Source: Lyophyllum atratum
Taxonomy: Eukaryota > Basidiomycota > Agaricomycetes > Agaricales > Lyophyllaceae
DNA length: 64,000 bases
Reading direction: 5' to 3'
Assembly (NCBI GenBank): GCA_014905825.1
Contig: JACGCN010000030.1
Span: 434,001 to 498,000, forward strand
Shown here: positions 10,372 to 22,105 of the stretch, piece after piece
Layout of the letters: each line of letters begins with the position of its first letter
How positions within the stretch are numbered: position 1 is the first letter of the stretch
Position numbers and translations under genes: made by a program
Notes under the pieces: model-generated
Database searches by the model: none
Told to the model about the DNA's origin: nothing
What the model saw: only the letters and a program-made list of their open reading frames with translations

Positions 10372-12840
10372 TTACAATTGGAGTCCGATGTTGACATGGA
10401 CAGCTTTTACTTGAGTGTACCTGTCCCCAAGAACATTGATCACGATTTGAGGTCGGGAGAGGAGTGCAGACAGCGACGCACGCTTCGAGAGCATATTCGC
10501 CCAGCTCACGACCGATTCCGGATTGCTTGTATCCTCCAAAGGGCACCGCGACCGACCCGTCTTGCGCGGAATTTACCTGGATGGTGGTGGTGAGAAGCAG
10601 GCATGGAGGTAGATACGGGTGGCGTACCCAAGCCGTTCCGGCCTCCAGCGCGTGCGCGACCCGTAGGGCACGGGAGATGTTTTGAGAGAAGACGTTACAT
10701 GATAAGCCGTAGGTCGTGTTGTTCGCTGCCTCTATGACCTCTATAAATAGGAACAGCATTAGTCTGGGTGTCGTGGAAGCAAGGAAGGCAGGTGGTGCGT
10801 ACCCTCCTCCGTCGTGAACTTGATGATGGCGGCGACGGGACCGAAGATTTCTTCTCGGACGATCTGCATCTCCGGCTTGACGTCTGTGAAGATGGTGGGC
10901 TGGACGAAGTATCCTTCGGTGCCGTGGCGGGCGCCGCCGATGTGGAGCTTTGCGCCGGAGGCTTTGCCGGATTTGATGTATCCCATTACGCGCTAGGAGG
11001 GAGGGATGTTAGTGGCTGTAGGGGAGGGATAAAAAAGGATGGAGAAGGGAGGGCAGAGAGGAAGGAAGGAGGGACAAACGTTGAATTGGACCTCGGACAC
11101 TAGAGGCCCGTGCTGAGTCGTGAGCTCAAAGGGGTCGCCCGTGGCGCGATCGAGGTTCTGAGCGATCTCTGTGATCTGTTCGAGGAACTTGTCATAAATT
11201 CCTTCGTGAACGAAGATGCGGGATCCGGCTATACATGCTTGGCCTGTAGAAATACAATGATCACGTTGTTTAAACTTCCTTGCTTATAGGAAGCGGCTCA
11301 CCTGCGTTGTAGCTAAGTAGAAGGATATCAATGATGGACCATCGCCTGGGGGTAGGCGTGAACTCACAAGACGCCCATCGCCGCCCACTTGACCGCCTGC
11401 TCCAGATCCGCGTCGTCAAACACGATGGTGGGGCTCTTGCCGCCGAGCTCTAGCGTGACGGATTTCAAGTTCGACTCGGCGGCGGCGCGTAGGATCGTAC
11501 GTCCGACTAAAGTGCTTCCTGTGAACGCGACCTTCGCAATCTGGGGGTGCGAGCTGATGGCGGCGCCGACGGTCGGGCCTACCAGTAAATATGAACATGA
11601 GGGTCTCGGGGAATAGGTGTAGAATGAAGACTTGCCGTATCCATTGACGATGTTGACGACGCCGGGGGGGAAGCCTGCTTCGTTTATGAGGTCGGCGAGT
11701 CTCAGTGCTGTTAGGGGCGTGATTTCGGAGGGCTGGAGATGAATTGAGTATTGCGGTGTAGGTGGAGGCTGGATAGTCGTGCCTTCAGCACTATTGTGTT
11801 TCCCGTGGCGAGGGCCGGCGCGATTTTGGCGACCGCCGTGGCCTGTGGGGGGGATCAGCGGGTGTATGGGGTCAACTTGGGCTTTACATACTAGAGGGAA
11901 GTTCCATGGGATGATCTGACCCTGTTATCCCGAGCAACAAAGGAGTGAGTCGTACAATGTTTCTGGAGCGGAGCAAAGAGCACCTACCACGACCCCGTAT
12001 GGTTCATGCCTCGTGTAGGCAAACTTCTTTTCGTTCGTCTACGTGCAATGTAGGATATGGTGGTATAGTACGATGCCGGCCGTGTCCGAGTCGAAACTCA
12101 CCTCGATGGTCTTTCCCTGGACTTTATCAGCCCACCCCGCGAAGTATCGAATTATAGCAATGGAGACGGTGATGTCACCACCGCGCGCCGCGAAGAAACC
12201 TTTCCCTGTACAGAGAGTGTTTGTTGGACGTGGAACGTGGGGATAAGGCTAAGTAGGACGCACCGACATCTAGAGCCTCCAGTGCTGCGAATTCATCCAG
12301 GTGTTCTACGACGAGGTCTGCGAATCTGTTGATGAGCTTGCCACGCGTCGAGCCGGGGCATTTGAGACCCCAGGTCGTTTTGTATGCCTACGATCGAGAA
12401 GGCGAATCGACAATAAGCAGTTGTATCTGGAGGGGTGAATTGTGGAAGTGGGACGTGCCTTGAGAGCAGCGGCGACGGCGATGTCTACATCTGCGGCGTC
12501 GCCTATGGAGACAGCTGTAATGTCCTTTCCGTTCACTGTGAGACGCCGTCAGACGAGAAACCCACGTTTAATGGTCAAACATATGTACCAGGATTGATAA
12601 CGCTAAAAGTGGTGAAGAGCCGTCAGATAAAAATGGGTGCATACTAGGGGCTGTCCTCACTCGATGGTGGCTGTCTCGTTAACGGGTTTGACCCATTCTC
12701 CATTGATGAAGAGTCTTCGGTCAACCAAGCCGATCAGCTATCGCAGCCCATCGCCCACATCGATTTGCATACCCTGTGTGGACGGTCGCCTTTCCCTTGA
12801 AGGCGGGAGTATCGAAGGTGTAAGTAAATGTTTCGGACAT
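10372..12840 (-). CDS. NAD(P)-dependent aldehyde dehydrogenase
   Basis: Starts [16 protein letters not shown] at 12840 and ends [15 protein letters not shown], with TAA at 10372-10374; many short introns. ALDH landmarks appear in order on the minus strand. They are [20 protein letters not shown] and [12 protein letters not shown] (about 12200-12100), the cofactor-site [10 protein letters not shown] (about 11925-11895) and [18 protein letters not shown] (about 11455-11395), which carries the general-base Glu. They continue with [15 protein letters not shown] (about 11245-11195) with the catalytic Cys, [13 protein letters not shown] (10850-10815) and [19 protein letters not shown] (about 10540-10485). 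The length of about 500 residues fits soluble fungal ALDHs, which oxidise aldehydes such as acetaldehyde to acids. No targeting peptide is evident, so it is probably cytosolic. All key residues are present and no break was found. The substrate cannot be told from sequence. Confidence 0.93.
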
Positions 12841-14162
12841 TGTGAGGGGTTTCGGGGCTTTGAGCTTGCTTGGAGGTACTGGATACGGGAGCAGGTGGTT
12901 AATTAGAAGTTGGAAGATTGGAACGAGATGCCCGTGGGTTTATAGTCTCCCTGCGGATTGACGCTTCCTATCGGCGTGAAGCGGATAGTGATGCGCTCAA
13001 GCATCAGAGGTCGAGGCGAAGAAGCTTGATGGGAGATGTACAGCCACATTTCAGCATTTTAAGCTATCGATGATTATATCTGAAGTTGAACTGTCGTAAA
13101 AGAAATCGCGCCGCCTGAGGAGCAATGCACAAGAAGATGTTGCCCATGGACACACCTAAGTGTCTAAAGCCGATCGCCGTACGGGTCAGTTTCTCCTGTT
13201 GCTAATCCCAATCATAGATCGCGCAGTATAGCCTGCTTATCACCTTCGCAACGATGCTTATGAAGTCGTTCCGAGAGCATATTGCTCCTTCGAGCTGTTG
13301 CAGCGGAATCCAGCAGCGATTTCTCCGTTGAGGCCGAAGTCTCTATCACAAATACGTGGCAATCATCTCTTTATGTGGTAAAGCAATCCATTATGGCGCT
13401 ACATCATGGGCGGTCGCCTGTTATTGCCCCAACAAGACTGGTGCTTGAGTGAAGTACAATTCCCTGTTAAAAAAACTGCTTTAGGTGACTATGCGCGTGT
13501 AAAAGAAAAGAAGCGATGAAGTGGTGGGGTACTGAATGCACTTAGCTCAAACTTATTACAAACAAACTTTTACTCAAGCATTTTAGGTTGAGTCCAGTTC
13601 TGAGATGCTTTTACAGTGGTCTGGCCCGCACAAGAGCTCAACGTCTAGGCATTCATATTCGAGCTCCAGATGAGAAAACGATGTTTAATGGATCCAGGAT
13701 GAGAAGTGCCGATTTGATCCAGCCCTTACGGAAAAAGCTAATGCGGACGGGGGTGACTTTCAGAGTTAGTGACAAACCAGTTCAAGATATCTCAAGCTTC
13801 GATGGTTGAAGTTGCAGGTGGCAGCGAGCGAGAACGGAACCCACCGAGAGGTGCCGACGAACCGGACCCGTCGGAGAAGCGGAGTCTGAACCGTCCTTTG
13901 AACCTAAATCCTTCGCCTCTGCTACACTCCCGGATCATATTGACTTGGCTACGCGAAAGCCGCCCCGCCCCTCTCCGCCCCTCCCGAATCGGGGTCCCTG
14001 CCCAATGACTGGTTTTTCGTATCTTCGAAACGCGGGAACTGACAAATATGCTGGCTGCTGGCGTAACTGGGCGCCTGCTTACTTCGCATCAAGCGGCATC
14101 TGTTGCTATGACAATTTATAAGAGTCTGAGACTCACCATCGTGCACGCGACGATTTTCCTCT
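12841..14162. other. ALDH upstream region; no recognised gene
   Basis: Upstream of the ALDH start. Open frames at 13588-13809 (+) and 13769-14008 (+) resemble nothing I know and have no convincing start or splice structure. There is an A-rich run near 13470-13515. Confidence 0.35.
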
Positions 14163-14258
14163 GAGGGCTGCTCAATTCTAAGTGGATCGTCAGTTCGTCA
14201 GGTCGTCCTGGATCGTCGAGGTTCTGATTTCACAGTCCGCTGTTGGCCGACCAAGCCG
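14163..14258 (+). repeat. Left arm of the MITE inverted repeat
   Basis: Matches the reverse complement of 14445-14540 at 92 of 96 positions by direct comparison. Confidence 0.9.
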
Positions 14259-14444
14259 CTAGGAATATGGGACCATCAGTTGCTGGCATTACGTGTTATT
14301 GTCTTAAGAATCGAGAAAAAAGAGAGAATAACAGTCAAGACAGTAGGACAAGGACAATCTACAGAGAGGCTAGGACAGTAGGTTAGAGGTAAGTAGAGGA
14401 TAGGGTAGCGCAAGGCCTAGAAGGAATGGTTCCTGAAGGCCTGA

Positions 14445-14540
14445 CGGCTTGTTCGGCTAACAGCGGACTGCGAAATCAGAACCTCGACGATCCAGGACGA
14501 TCTGACGAACTGACGATCCACTTAGAATTGAGCAGCCCTC
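14445..14540 (-). repeat. Right arm of the MITE inverted repeat
   Basis: Matches the reverse complement of 14163-14258; the four differences lie mainly toward the inner end. Confidence 0.9.
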
Positions 14541-14657
14541 TCAGCGTCCACCGTGCCCGCCCCTTATGCCATTATCTGTCGGGACTCTACTTCGTTTTTT
14601 TTCTAGTACTGACTGATAATCATCAGCTTTGTAGCACCCCGACCCGGAGACTGGTAA

Positions 14658-15020
14658 ATGGACTTCGATAACCGAGCGATGTATGTATGCTGCGGTAATT
14701 ACTTGAATCTCTTTTACACGACTGACTTCTCATCCAACCCGCAGCGAGATGGCCATTTATCACAATATGTTTATTCGTGGCCTTAACGCTGTGCATCACC
14801 ATGCTTTGAATGTTAAGGAGGATCAGGTGAAGGCTCTCACCTTCTTCTAGAAGCGAAATACGATTAAAAAGCTGGTGATCGAGAAGCTCGATGGTTTTGC
14901 GGACGCTTTCCTGCAGCATTTGAAAGATGTGGCACGAAAGAGACGATCTGATCAGCAAATATCGCAAGATCCACGTAACGCTAATCGACACCATGCAGGC
15001 CGGGAGATGCACCTATGAAG
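14658..15020 (+). pseudogene. Truncated hemerythrin-like gene
   Basis: An exon from ATG at 14658 (MDFDNRA) splices at 14681-14744 to EMAIYHNMFIRGLNAVHHHA (14746 on). This closely follows the first helix of fungal hemerythrin-like proteins (RAIEMAxxHNxxIRGLNA). Such proteins bind a di-iron centre through His and Glu residues of a four-helix bundle. After NVKEDQVKALTFF the frame meets TAG (near 14848). Beyond it KLDGFADAFLQHLKDVARK (about 14890-14945) looks like a later helix. The central HHxxEE-bearing part expected between them is not visible. Either about 150 bp are deleted or an intron was missed. The neighbouring MITE suggests local rearrangement. Family assignment is moderate and loss of function is inferred. 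Confidence 0.5.
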
Positions 15021-16373
15021 TCACCTCCGGAAGAACCGCAGATGACGCTGGCTCATACAAGCATAACCTCCGTTCTGCCATGACGAGGGTCCCTACAGCT
15101 ACTCAGGTTGTACGTTTCGGCTTGAGGGCTAGAGGGATTCGACACCAACATTTGCACCATATGGCCGTTCGGCCGGTTTTCAAACGTTGCGCGGTAGAGT
15201 CCTCGGCACTTAGAACTAAACCTCGCCACCACGGACGCGAATATCGAGGACGACGTCTCTACCATGGTCCATACACGCGAGCTATATGGATCTTTCCCCA
15301 TGCCCGCGATCATCCTTGTGCGAGGCGTGACAATTGGTAGCAGTGTATGACCTCTCTCTAACTCCGTTTAACATCATATATCAGTGGCGACCCTGGGCGC
15401 AGCTATCACCAAGCTCGAAGGCGTGCTTGCCAGTGCTTACTTGTGCTTACCTTCCTCCTTTCCCGGCGGTAATCCGTACCCCCGAGCCTCATCTGTAGGT
15501 CCACATCTAGCCTCGATCGTAATCTAGAGTAAGCATCGCTCCGCCATACATGTCCATCAGTTCATCATTCTACCACATACGATAGCTTACAATCCATCTT
15601 TCATCTAGAGAGTGACCATGTTGATATGATGATATCTCAATAAGCAATCTTGGGGGTTTGTCGAGAATGCGGTGTCGGTGCTGGTGTCTCCGAGGCCATT
15701 GGAATTGGGGATCCAGGGCGCCCCAACGTTGGTTGTTATCGCTCATATCGCCATGTCCGTGATCAGTCCATACTCTACATTCGGCGTATTTGCGAAGCGA
15801 TCAAACTCAGGGGTGGTGGGGAGTGGGGTCGGACATATGACATTGACAACGACGCCATGCTGCTGCGCTTTCACGACATTGACTGTCTCTGAGATTGAAC
15901 AAAGTCCTAGCTGCGAGAGGAGTAATGAGGCGGTAGCATCTCGAGGAACCGCTGACAAGGCTATATTTCAGCGAGGACGACTATCACTGCGACTGGCGGA
16001 GAATGACACCATTGGTGATGTCCGGTTCGACATCTGCATCAGTATATCCGCAAAATCCGCGTGTCCCAAGGTCATGCCGTCGCTCGGAAGACGACTTGGA
16101 AAACATGAACGTGTCAGTCTTGCGATTGGAACCTCGAGGAGAGTATTGATACGTATCTGATGCCACACCCGATGAAGGCACAGAAGTCGCACCTGGTGTC
16201 TCTTACTATGCCACGGACTCGGCGCTTGAGAAGAAGCTACCAAGCTTATGACTGACGTGTGAGCCTGGTTCGTGTGTTCGATGTGAACCAATGGGGTATA
16301 TTTGCGTACTGTACATATTTGTGTGAATGATATCGTAGGAGCCTGAGAAGGGGGTACGTCGTGTGTGGAAACC
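15021..16373. other. Stretch without a recognised gene
   Basis: It lies downstream of the thioesterase gene. A minus-strand frame at 15958-15743 contains VVKAQQHGVVVNVICPTPLP and looks weakly coding, but no family was recognised and no splice model reached a start or stop. Confidence 0.3.
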
Positions 16374-17257
16374 TATAGTTTTGATATTCCTGGTTGCATT
16401 TTGTTGAGGAAAGCGGACGCAACGATGCGGCCTGAGTCTTTGTCGACGACCTGGATAGGTTATTGAGCATAAGCGCGAGAACGTGCGTTGGGAAGCTCAC
16501 TTCGCAGCGAGAAGTCATGACCCGTCCACCTAAGGATATCGACGTGCTGATGATGCTCAGGCGTGTACCGCTGAAAGGGGGTATAGTTAAGTGGGATGGC
16601 ACTGCACGATGCTCGTGACGTACATGGACGCTGGTGAGTGGAATAAGATGTTCATCCCCTGAGTGACGCCGACACCGTTGACGTCCTGGAGGAGGCCTAA
16701 TACGACGAGTGGAGTGCTGCAGCAACTGTCATAGCAACAATGACTAAGGTATCCGCAATGAATGCAATGAAAACGTACTTGTCAATCAAGTATGCCACGC
16801 ATCCTCCGTGCAGCATTCCAGCACCGTTGACCATGTCTGTTTACGATGACGGGGTCCATAGTTGTCAGTCCTGTAATCTGGATGGGCAAAAGGAGGACTC
16901 ACGTTTTGTCACCTGCACCTCTGCTATCGTCGTCGCTTCCATCCGACCCTGCCTCTCTTGTATCCTATCGATGCTAACATCGACGAACTTGACGGTTTTC
17001 CCGACCTTGTGGCCAAAGCAATGCTCGTCCCCGACGCCATACGAGAAATAAGTATTGGAGTTCAGTTGCTTCACGTAGTCTGGAGCATTCCCTCTTATGG
17101 TTGAGACGTCACCATGGTCAGGTAGCGATGCAGGGTCAACCCAAGCCTTTCCAGAAGGTCGACGGGAGGGGACGTGAGATGGGACATGAGAGTGGGTGTT
17201 GGTAGAAAGTGCTGACATCGACGAGGTGGTAGCCGCGGAAGAGTGTAATCTGGACAT
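16374..17257 (-). CDS. Hotdog-fold thioesterase (PaaI/4HBT type)
   Basis: Exons 17257-16903, 16836-16779, 16725 down to a donor near 16624, a third-to-fourth junction at CGGTACACGCCT (about 16575), and a last exon ending at TAG 16374-16376 join in frame. Conserved pieces are RGNAPDYVKQLNS, KTVKFVDVSIDRIQE, NGAGMLHGGCVAYLIDNCCS with the HGG loop of the hotdog active site, VNGVGVTQGMNILFHSPAS, TRLSIISTSISLGGRVMTSR and RIVASAFLNKMQPG. The HGG motif and the SxSLGGRVMTSRCEV strand are typical of fungal acyl-CoA thioesterase-superfamily proteins of about 220 residues, which hydrolyse acyl-CoA to free acid and CoA. The Ser/His-rich N-terminus (about 40 residues) is not conserved. Substrate and location are unknown. 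Confidence 0.87.
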
Positions 17258-19180
17258 AGTAGAGGGTGTGCGAGGCGGACAGAGTTAGGCCGGTTCTACG
17301 TCAAGCGGCCTATGATATAGGGCATGCCTACTAATGGCTGGACTGGGGATGAATGGGGATTTGTGGGAGTGAGAGACAGAAGAACGATCGTTACACGTGA
17401 GATGACCATTTAGGGGATTCCACAAGCGCTCGTCAACCGGCGCGTCCTTGGAAATACATGCAAGGGAACCAGGTGGATTTTCTGCGGATCGGTGCGGGAC
17501 GATTGGTCGTGCGCATGTTGCCAACCACAAAGAGGCTTTAGATCCAGAAGATCGAGAAGCCCGATCCAAAATTAGATCGATAGAACTTAATGACTTTGCA
17601 CTCTACCTGTGTGCGCTTGTCACTCGCATCAGATGGACTGCCTTTTCTTTTCTTGTGATTAACTTGAGTCGGAGGAGATCATCAACGCGGGGTAGATTAG
17701 GGCAACAGAAATATCGCCGCAAAAGGAAATTTGATGGGAAGTCAAGGTTACAAGTCGCATCAGTTCACGAGCTTGTGTGGATCAGTTTGGTCTTCGGCCT
17801 AGTGAGGCATGACCCGACGATGATAGCTGAGGAAGAAGAAACGACTGCTACAAGGATCCAAGTGAATATAGGTAAGCTCTAGACATTTGGGTTACAGGGT
17901 CTTGACCTACCAGGTCGGACTTCAACTACTCATGGGCCGGCTGCTGACTGTCTTGACTCCATGTTCTGTGGTCACGACAGACGAGCAATGCCTGAGCTTG
18001 TGACACGGGAGTGACGAGTAGACATGCCGATCAACAAGAATGGATTGCCTAACCAGATCTGGGAAACGTATCCCGGAGACTTGCAGCACCGCAAAGACCA
18101 TACATCTATCATGCAGGTCCGTCAGGTTTTGCACGTATACGTCGACGAGCGATATAACTTTTTTTTAGTGGAACTGGCAAGGGTCATCGGTCCAGAACGG
18201 AGAGGTGTCAAGGAACGTAGATGGCAGCCATGTATGTGTTTCTTGAAGTAAGTCCATGGTGGAGCCTTTATCATCTGCTTCATATTCATACTTCGCAGAA
18301 GAAGTCATTCCAGGTGTATACGTCCGGGTCGAGCACCGAACGTCCGCTGAAAGAATTTTGGCGCGTATTCCTCATACTTCAGGCATATTCTGTCCAAAAA
18401 AAGAACCCGGATTCGCCGTAGTGACCTGCAGGCTGCGGAGCGTCCTAGATTGAGCGGGATCGAGTGGATCGATCAATGTGTTGTCTGCAGACTGCCCTTG
18501 CCCAGCGTGAGCAGGAGACAGGAGGAAGTGCTAGAAATGCTTCGTTTGTGGGGTGAATGCGTATCCATGGTCGTCCCAGGCAGCAGCGAGAAAAGTTCGA
18601 CGATAAGAAAACAAGACTGAAGTAGATCAGCACGATCGGGACAGATCTACGCATGCTTTGTTCATGTTTATTGCGATTACATCGGAAGTTGCCTCATGTC
18701 AAGGCGTGCTGTAGGATGGCACATCCACGATCATTCATCACGAGAAGAGAAGTTTCGAGGATGGTCAACAACCGCGAGACCTAGCGACTCCGTCGTAGCT
18801 GTGGCAACCCCGCCTTGAGCACAAAGGGAAAAGAAATCGTACTAGGAGGCTAATGCAGCCTGTGACGGTAATCTTGAATTGGGAGGAGTTCAGCTTCCAT
18901 TAGAGCTTCGTGGTCGCATGGGATCAGCAATCTGTGGCGGCGCGATTGGCGAACCGTGCCCAGAACTGGATGGCCGAACAGACCGACGATGTGTACGTCC
19001 TCCACCACTTATTTGCAGTCTGCCATCGATATAACAGCGTCGCATCGAGGGATTAATAGTTGTGCACCTAGGATGACTATATTACATTAATGAAGAGTGG
19101 TGAGCAGAGTCGCCCAAGATATGAATATAATGAAAAATGAGTCGCATCAGGACCTATCGCGGATTTGAGCACCCTTGTGA
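17258..19180. other. Stretch without a recognised gene
   Basis: It lies between the thioesterase start and the desaturase stop. Open frames at 17448-17882 (+), 18024-18251 (+) and 18256-18453 (+) show no recognisable motif. No repeat or RNA was seen. Confidence 0.35.
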
Positions 19181-21149
19181 TTACATTCGAGGTTCGATAA
19201 CGGCCTCTCCATATTGATTCTTGAAGAATATGACGTCTCCCTCGCTTTCGACGAACGTGCATTGAGTAAATGATCGCCACAAAGCATACAGCGCAGGCTG
19301 GTCCAAGTGTTTAGATCGAACTGAAAAGAATTTGCGCCTACTAACCGTAGAATCATAATTATAGTATTCCCCGAGGACTGGTTTAATCGCCTCTGTTACC
19401 TGTGGAAGATTATCTAACAGGCACTTTTCATCAAAGTGGCGACATGGAGAACTGCATCAGTGACGTACAGAATGGTACCGTTGCAAAGAAGTGGTGGGCG
19501 AGATGATCGGTGCTGATCTGGTATGTAGAAAGACATTCATTAGGGGAAGACAAAGGTCCGCTCAGATCGCATTTGACAACGTACGTGGTGGAAGAAAAAC
19601 CGCCCCACCCAACCAAATAACGGTCGGTCTACGGTTGCTAGAGCTCCGCGGGCAAAAGTCCACTGATCCTGGGAAGCCCTTAGCAACACAAAATAACGAG
19701 GTCATCCGACCGAGGCACACCTTTCGGTAATATGGGATTGTCGGATCGCTGTGCTGAAGGTAGGTAAACATCACGATCCTGTCAAGATAGTCAGACGTCA
19801 TCAAGGAAGGGGGCTTGACAGGCCGCAGCATAAGGCTTACCAATTGTGCGCGACCTAAGAATGGATTTTAATCAATGTGCAACGTCAGATGTCAGGAAAC
19901 GACTACGGACTAGCCACGGAAGGATGTAATAACACCATAGCGACGACCAATCCGCCCTGTAGGTGTAGATCGCAAGGAGAGTGACCATAATGCACATGGC
20001 TATGTTGGACACAATTATTGATCGACCTAGAATGAAATAGTGAACACGAGCTCCATAGAACGATCACTATTCCCTCATACGTTGCTCTGGTTTGAATAGC
20101 AAGGATGACGGCTTATAATGCTACGTCGCAATCAGTCAGGATCCCGAGATGGACTTAAACTTACGACTCACGCTGGTGCCGGGCGGATACCTTGGATTTC
20201 CTTTTCGATTATGTCTGAAGTCAAGTGGTGGAATGAGACGCAGTATCGAGATTCTTGAACAGCTAGGATCGCGCACATGAGATAGAGTTGGAAACCACTG
20301 GGCAGGTGGTGAATGATAAGAACGAGCTATTCATTGGATGGGAAAGATCGCACTCACAAAAATTGACGTACAAACATCTTGAAAAGTGTGAACGCGGGCG
20401 TCTCTTCCAGAATTTCGGCATAATCCATGCGGACCGCAACTTTTCCGTCAGCGAGCTTGAAATCTTTTCGTGTGGCCGGGATATATGTCTCGTCTCGTTC
20501 AATGTTATTCGTCGATTTCTGCGGCACTCGCGGATGAGCTTCATGAGGAAGAACGAAACGTCGTCAGCGTACGTGGTGAGTACGATGTGTTGCGCGCCAA
20601 GCGTAAAATGGCGTTAGGACAGATGTATGGAGTATGATGCCAATCACAGCATTCACCCAGGGGTACGGTGATAGAGCCTCATGGCCGGCCTATCTTGACA
20701 TAAGTAGGATACTCAATCGCTGGTGTACCACAAGCGAACATGTACCTCATGTCCTGATTGCAGTAAACCCTTAGTATCCCAAGCGACGAGATTCAGATAA
20801 ATGACATACCTAGACACCATATACCCGCAAAAGTTACACCTTGCCAGCCCCAATAGAGGGTCCACAGTGTACCTCGTACCAGACTTCGAGTCAAGGAATA
20901 GCCTGGTGTATCGCCACCTGATATTGTATGAGCGATTACATCGATTTGAGTCGCAATGTAATAGAAGGCATATGTGAAAGCCAAATGCCTGAAGAGGTAG
21001 AAAAGACTCTTGAAGGTAGATTTCTCGAAGAGATGAGGTGGGACAGCGTCGCGTAGATCCTTCAAAGACAAGTTTGGGGGTTTGAAGGTTCCCTTTCTCC
21101 GTCTTGCCTCGTATTCAGGACCATCTTGGAATATTTGATACCAAATCAT
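19181..21149 (-). CDS. Delta-12-type membrane fatty acid desaturase
   Basis: It can be spliced completely from MIWYQIFQDGPEYEARRR (21149) to GEAVIEPRM with TAA at 19181-19183. Signature pieces are NLSLKDLRDAVPPHLFEKS, membrane helices, and the first His box HEAGH formed across a micro-exon. They continue with THRTHH (second box, end of the exon 20689-20573), NNIERDETYIPATRKDFKL, GNPRYPPGTSHYKPSSLLF, HNWIVMFTYLQHSDPTIPYY, and DHLAHHFF (third box, about 19505). The three His boxes bind the di-iron centre of ER acyl-lipid desaturases. The sequence is closest in style to fungal FAD2-like enzymes that turn oleate into linoleate. Two micro-exons are needed: 20746-20753 (8 nt) and 19841-19854 (14 nt). 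The frame is also open upstream to 21290, so the start could lie further 5'. No break was found. A LINE lies about 260 bp upstream of the start. Confidence 0.92.
19841..19854 (-). other. 14-nt micro-exon of the desaturase
   Basis: GTCGCGCACAATTG encodes VAHN plus two bases of the Trp codon in HNWIVMFTYLQH. It has an AG acceptor directly before and GTAAGC donor directly after, and both neighbouring exons match the family only when it is included. Confidence 0.8.
20746..20753 (-). other. 8-nt micro-exon of the desaturase
   Basis: GACATGAG completes a Gly codon and encodes His-Glu of the first His box. It is flanked by introns of 56 bp each, 20754-20809 and 20690-20745, with GT-AG ends. Without it the HEAGH box and the frame are lost. 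Confidence 0.85.
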
Positions 21150-21403
21150 GATGGAAAAGGGTAGGAAACGAGCGAGTCTCAGCAGGGAAGAAAAGGTTGT
21201 TCGTACCCAGGCTTGGGGGCGCTTTATATGTACTTTTGAGGGTATCGTGACGGTTTGGAAAGATCGAAAGATCGCCGCCTGACGCATCAAAGCCGGAATG
21301 GAAAGATTCCGGGTTGTGGCACAAGATCTGAATAATAGATTTTCTCATGGAGATGATACGTTGGTACCTACCCTCTACTGCCTGCGAATTCCTGCCTGCA
21401 ACG

Positions 21404-21412
21404 CCTCCTACG
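21404..21412 (+). repeat. Candidate left target-site duplication of the LINE
   Basis: CCTCCTACG is identical to 28190-28198 at the other end of the element. Confidence 0.5.
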
Positions 21413-22105
21413 GCTATGTGCTGTCTCCCTCGCTCGGTACGCTGAGACGCCGGGGAGCCTCTCCACGCCGCCGCCACCGACGACGACGACGAGGCGCTGC
21501 GGTGCATATCGGCCGAAGCCGCCGGAGTCACTCCACGGAAAAAAAACGAGGGGACGAAAAAAGTGAAGGAAAAAAAAAACGGGAAGGAAAAGCGGAGGGG
21601 ACGACCTGGGTAAGTGCACGTGACGCTGCGGAACGTCGACGTGTCCTTTACGGTTCACCCAGATGTGCCCGACGACGACTGAGGCGTTGAGCGCTTGGAG
21701 GGGTGGAAAATTTCTGGGGCTCGGCGGAACATTTAAAAGGGGGATGGAATGTGAGTGTCAAGTGCATTCCTCTGCCGCTTCCCGCCGACACCGCCCACAG
21801 CCAGCTGACATGCCATCTGACTCCACTACCTCGCCCATGGCTGGACCACCCGCCCATACTCCGGCCCTAGGGGAACCGCCAGCAAGGTGCCCTTCCCTGC
21901 CTCTCCCGACCGACGACGAGCGGGATGAGCCTGCATCGCAGTCCACCGAGGTTAGTGCACACCTACGGGACGCCGGTTCCTGCGCTCACGCCGTAATACA
22001 GAACGGTGCTCCTACCTCTCAATCGCTATTCGAGACCCTGCCTGCCGCCACTACTGCGCGCAGCCTGCAACTGTTCCCGACGGCTCAGGTAGCGTCCCCG
22101 GTAAA

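Larger units (their letters stand above)
14163..14540. mobile_element. MITE-like element with long inverted repeats
   Basis: A 378-bp element has inverted arms 14163-14258 and 14445-14540 that are complementary over 96 positions with 4 mismatches. Both outer ends read GAGGGCTGCTCAATTC inward. The 186-bp core is non-coding and purine-rich (14310-14400). Size, long arms and lack of coding capacity fit a non-autonomous DNA transposon (MITE or foldback type). Flanks TTTTCCTCT and TCAGCGTCC show no clear target-site duplication, so the superfamily is not assignable. It ends about 115 bp before a truncated hemerythrin-like gene. Confidence 0.85.

Noticed and set aside
15743..15958. Short-chain dehydrogenase fragment
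   Set aside because: VVVNVICPTPLP hinted at it, but no glycine-rich or YxxxK motif was found.
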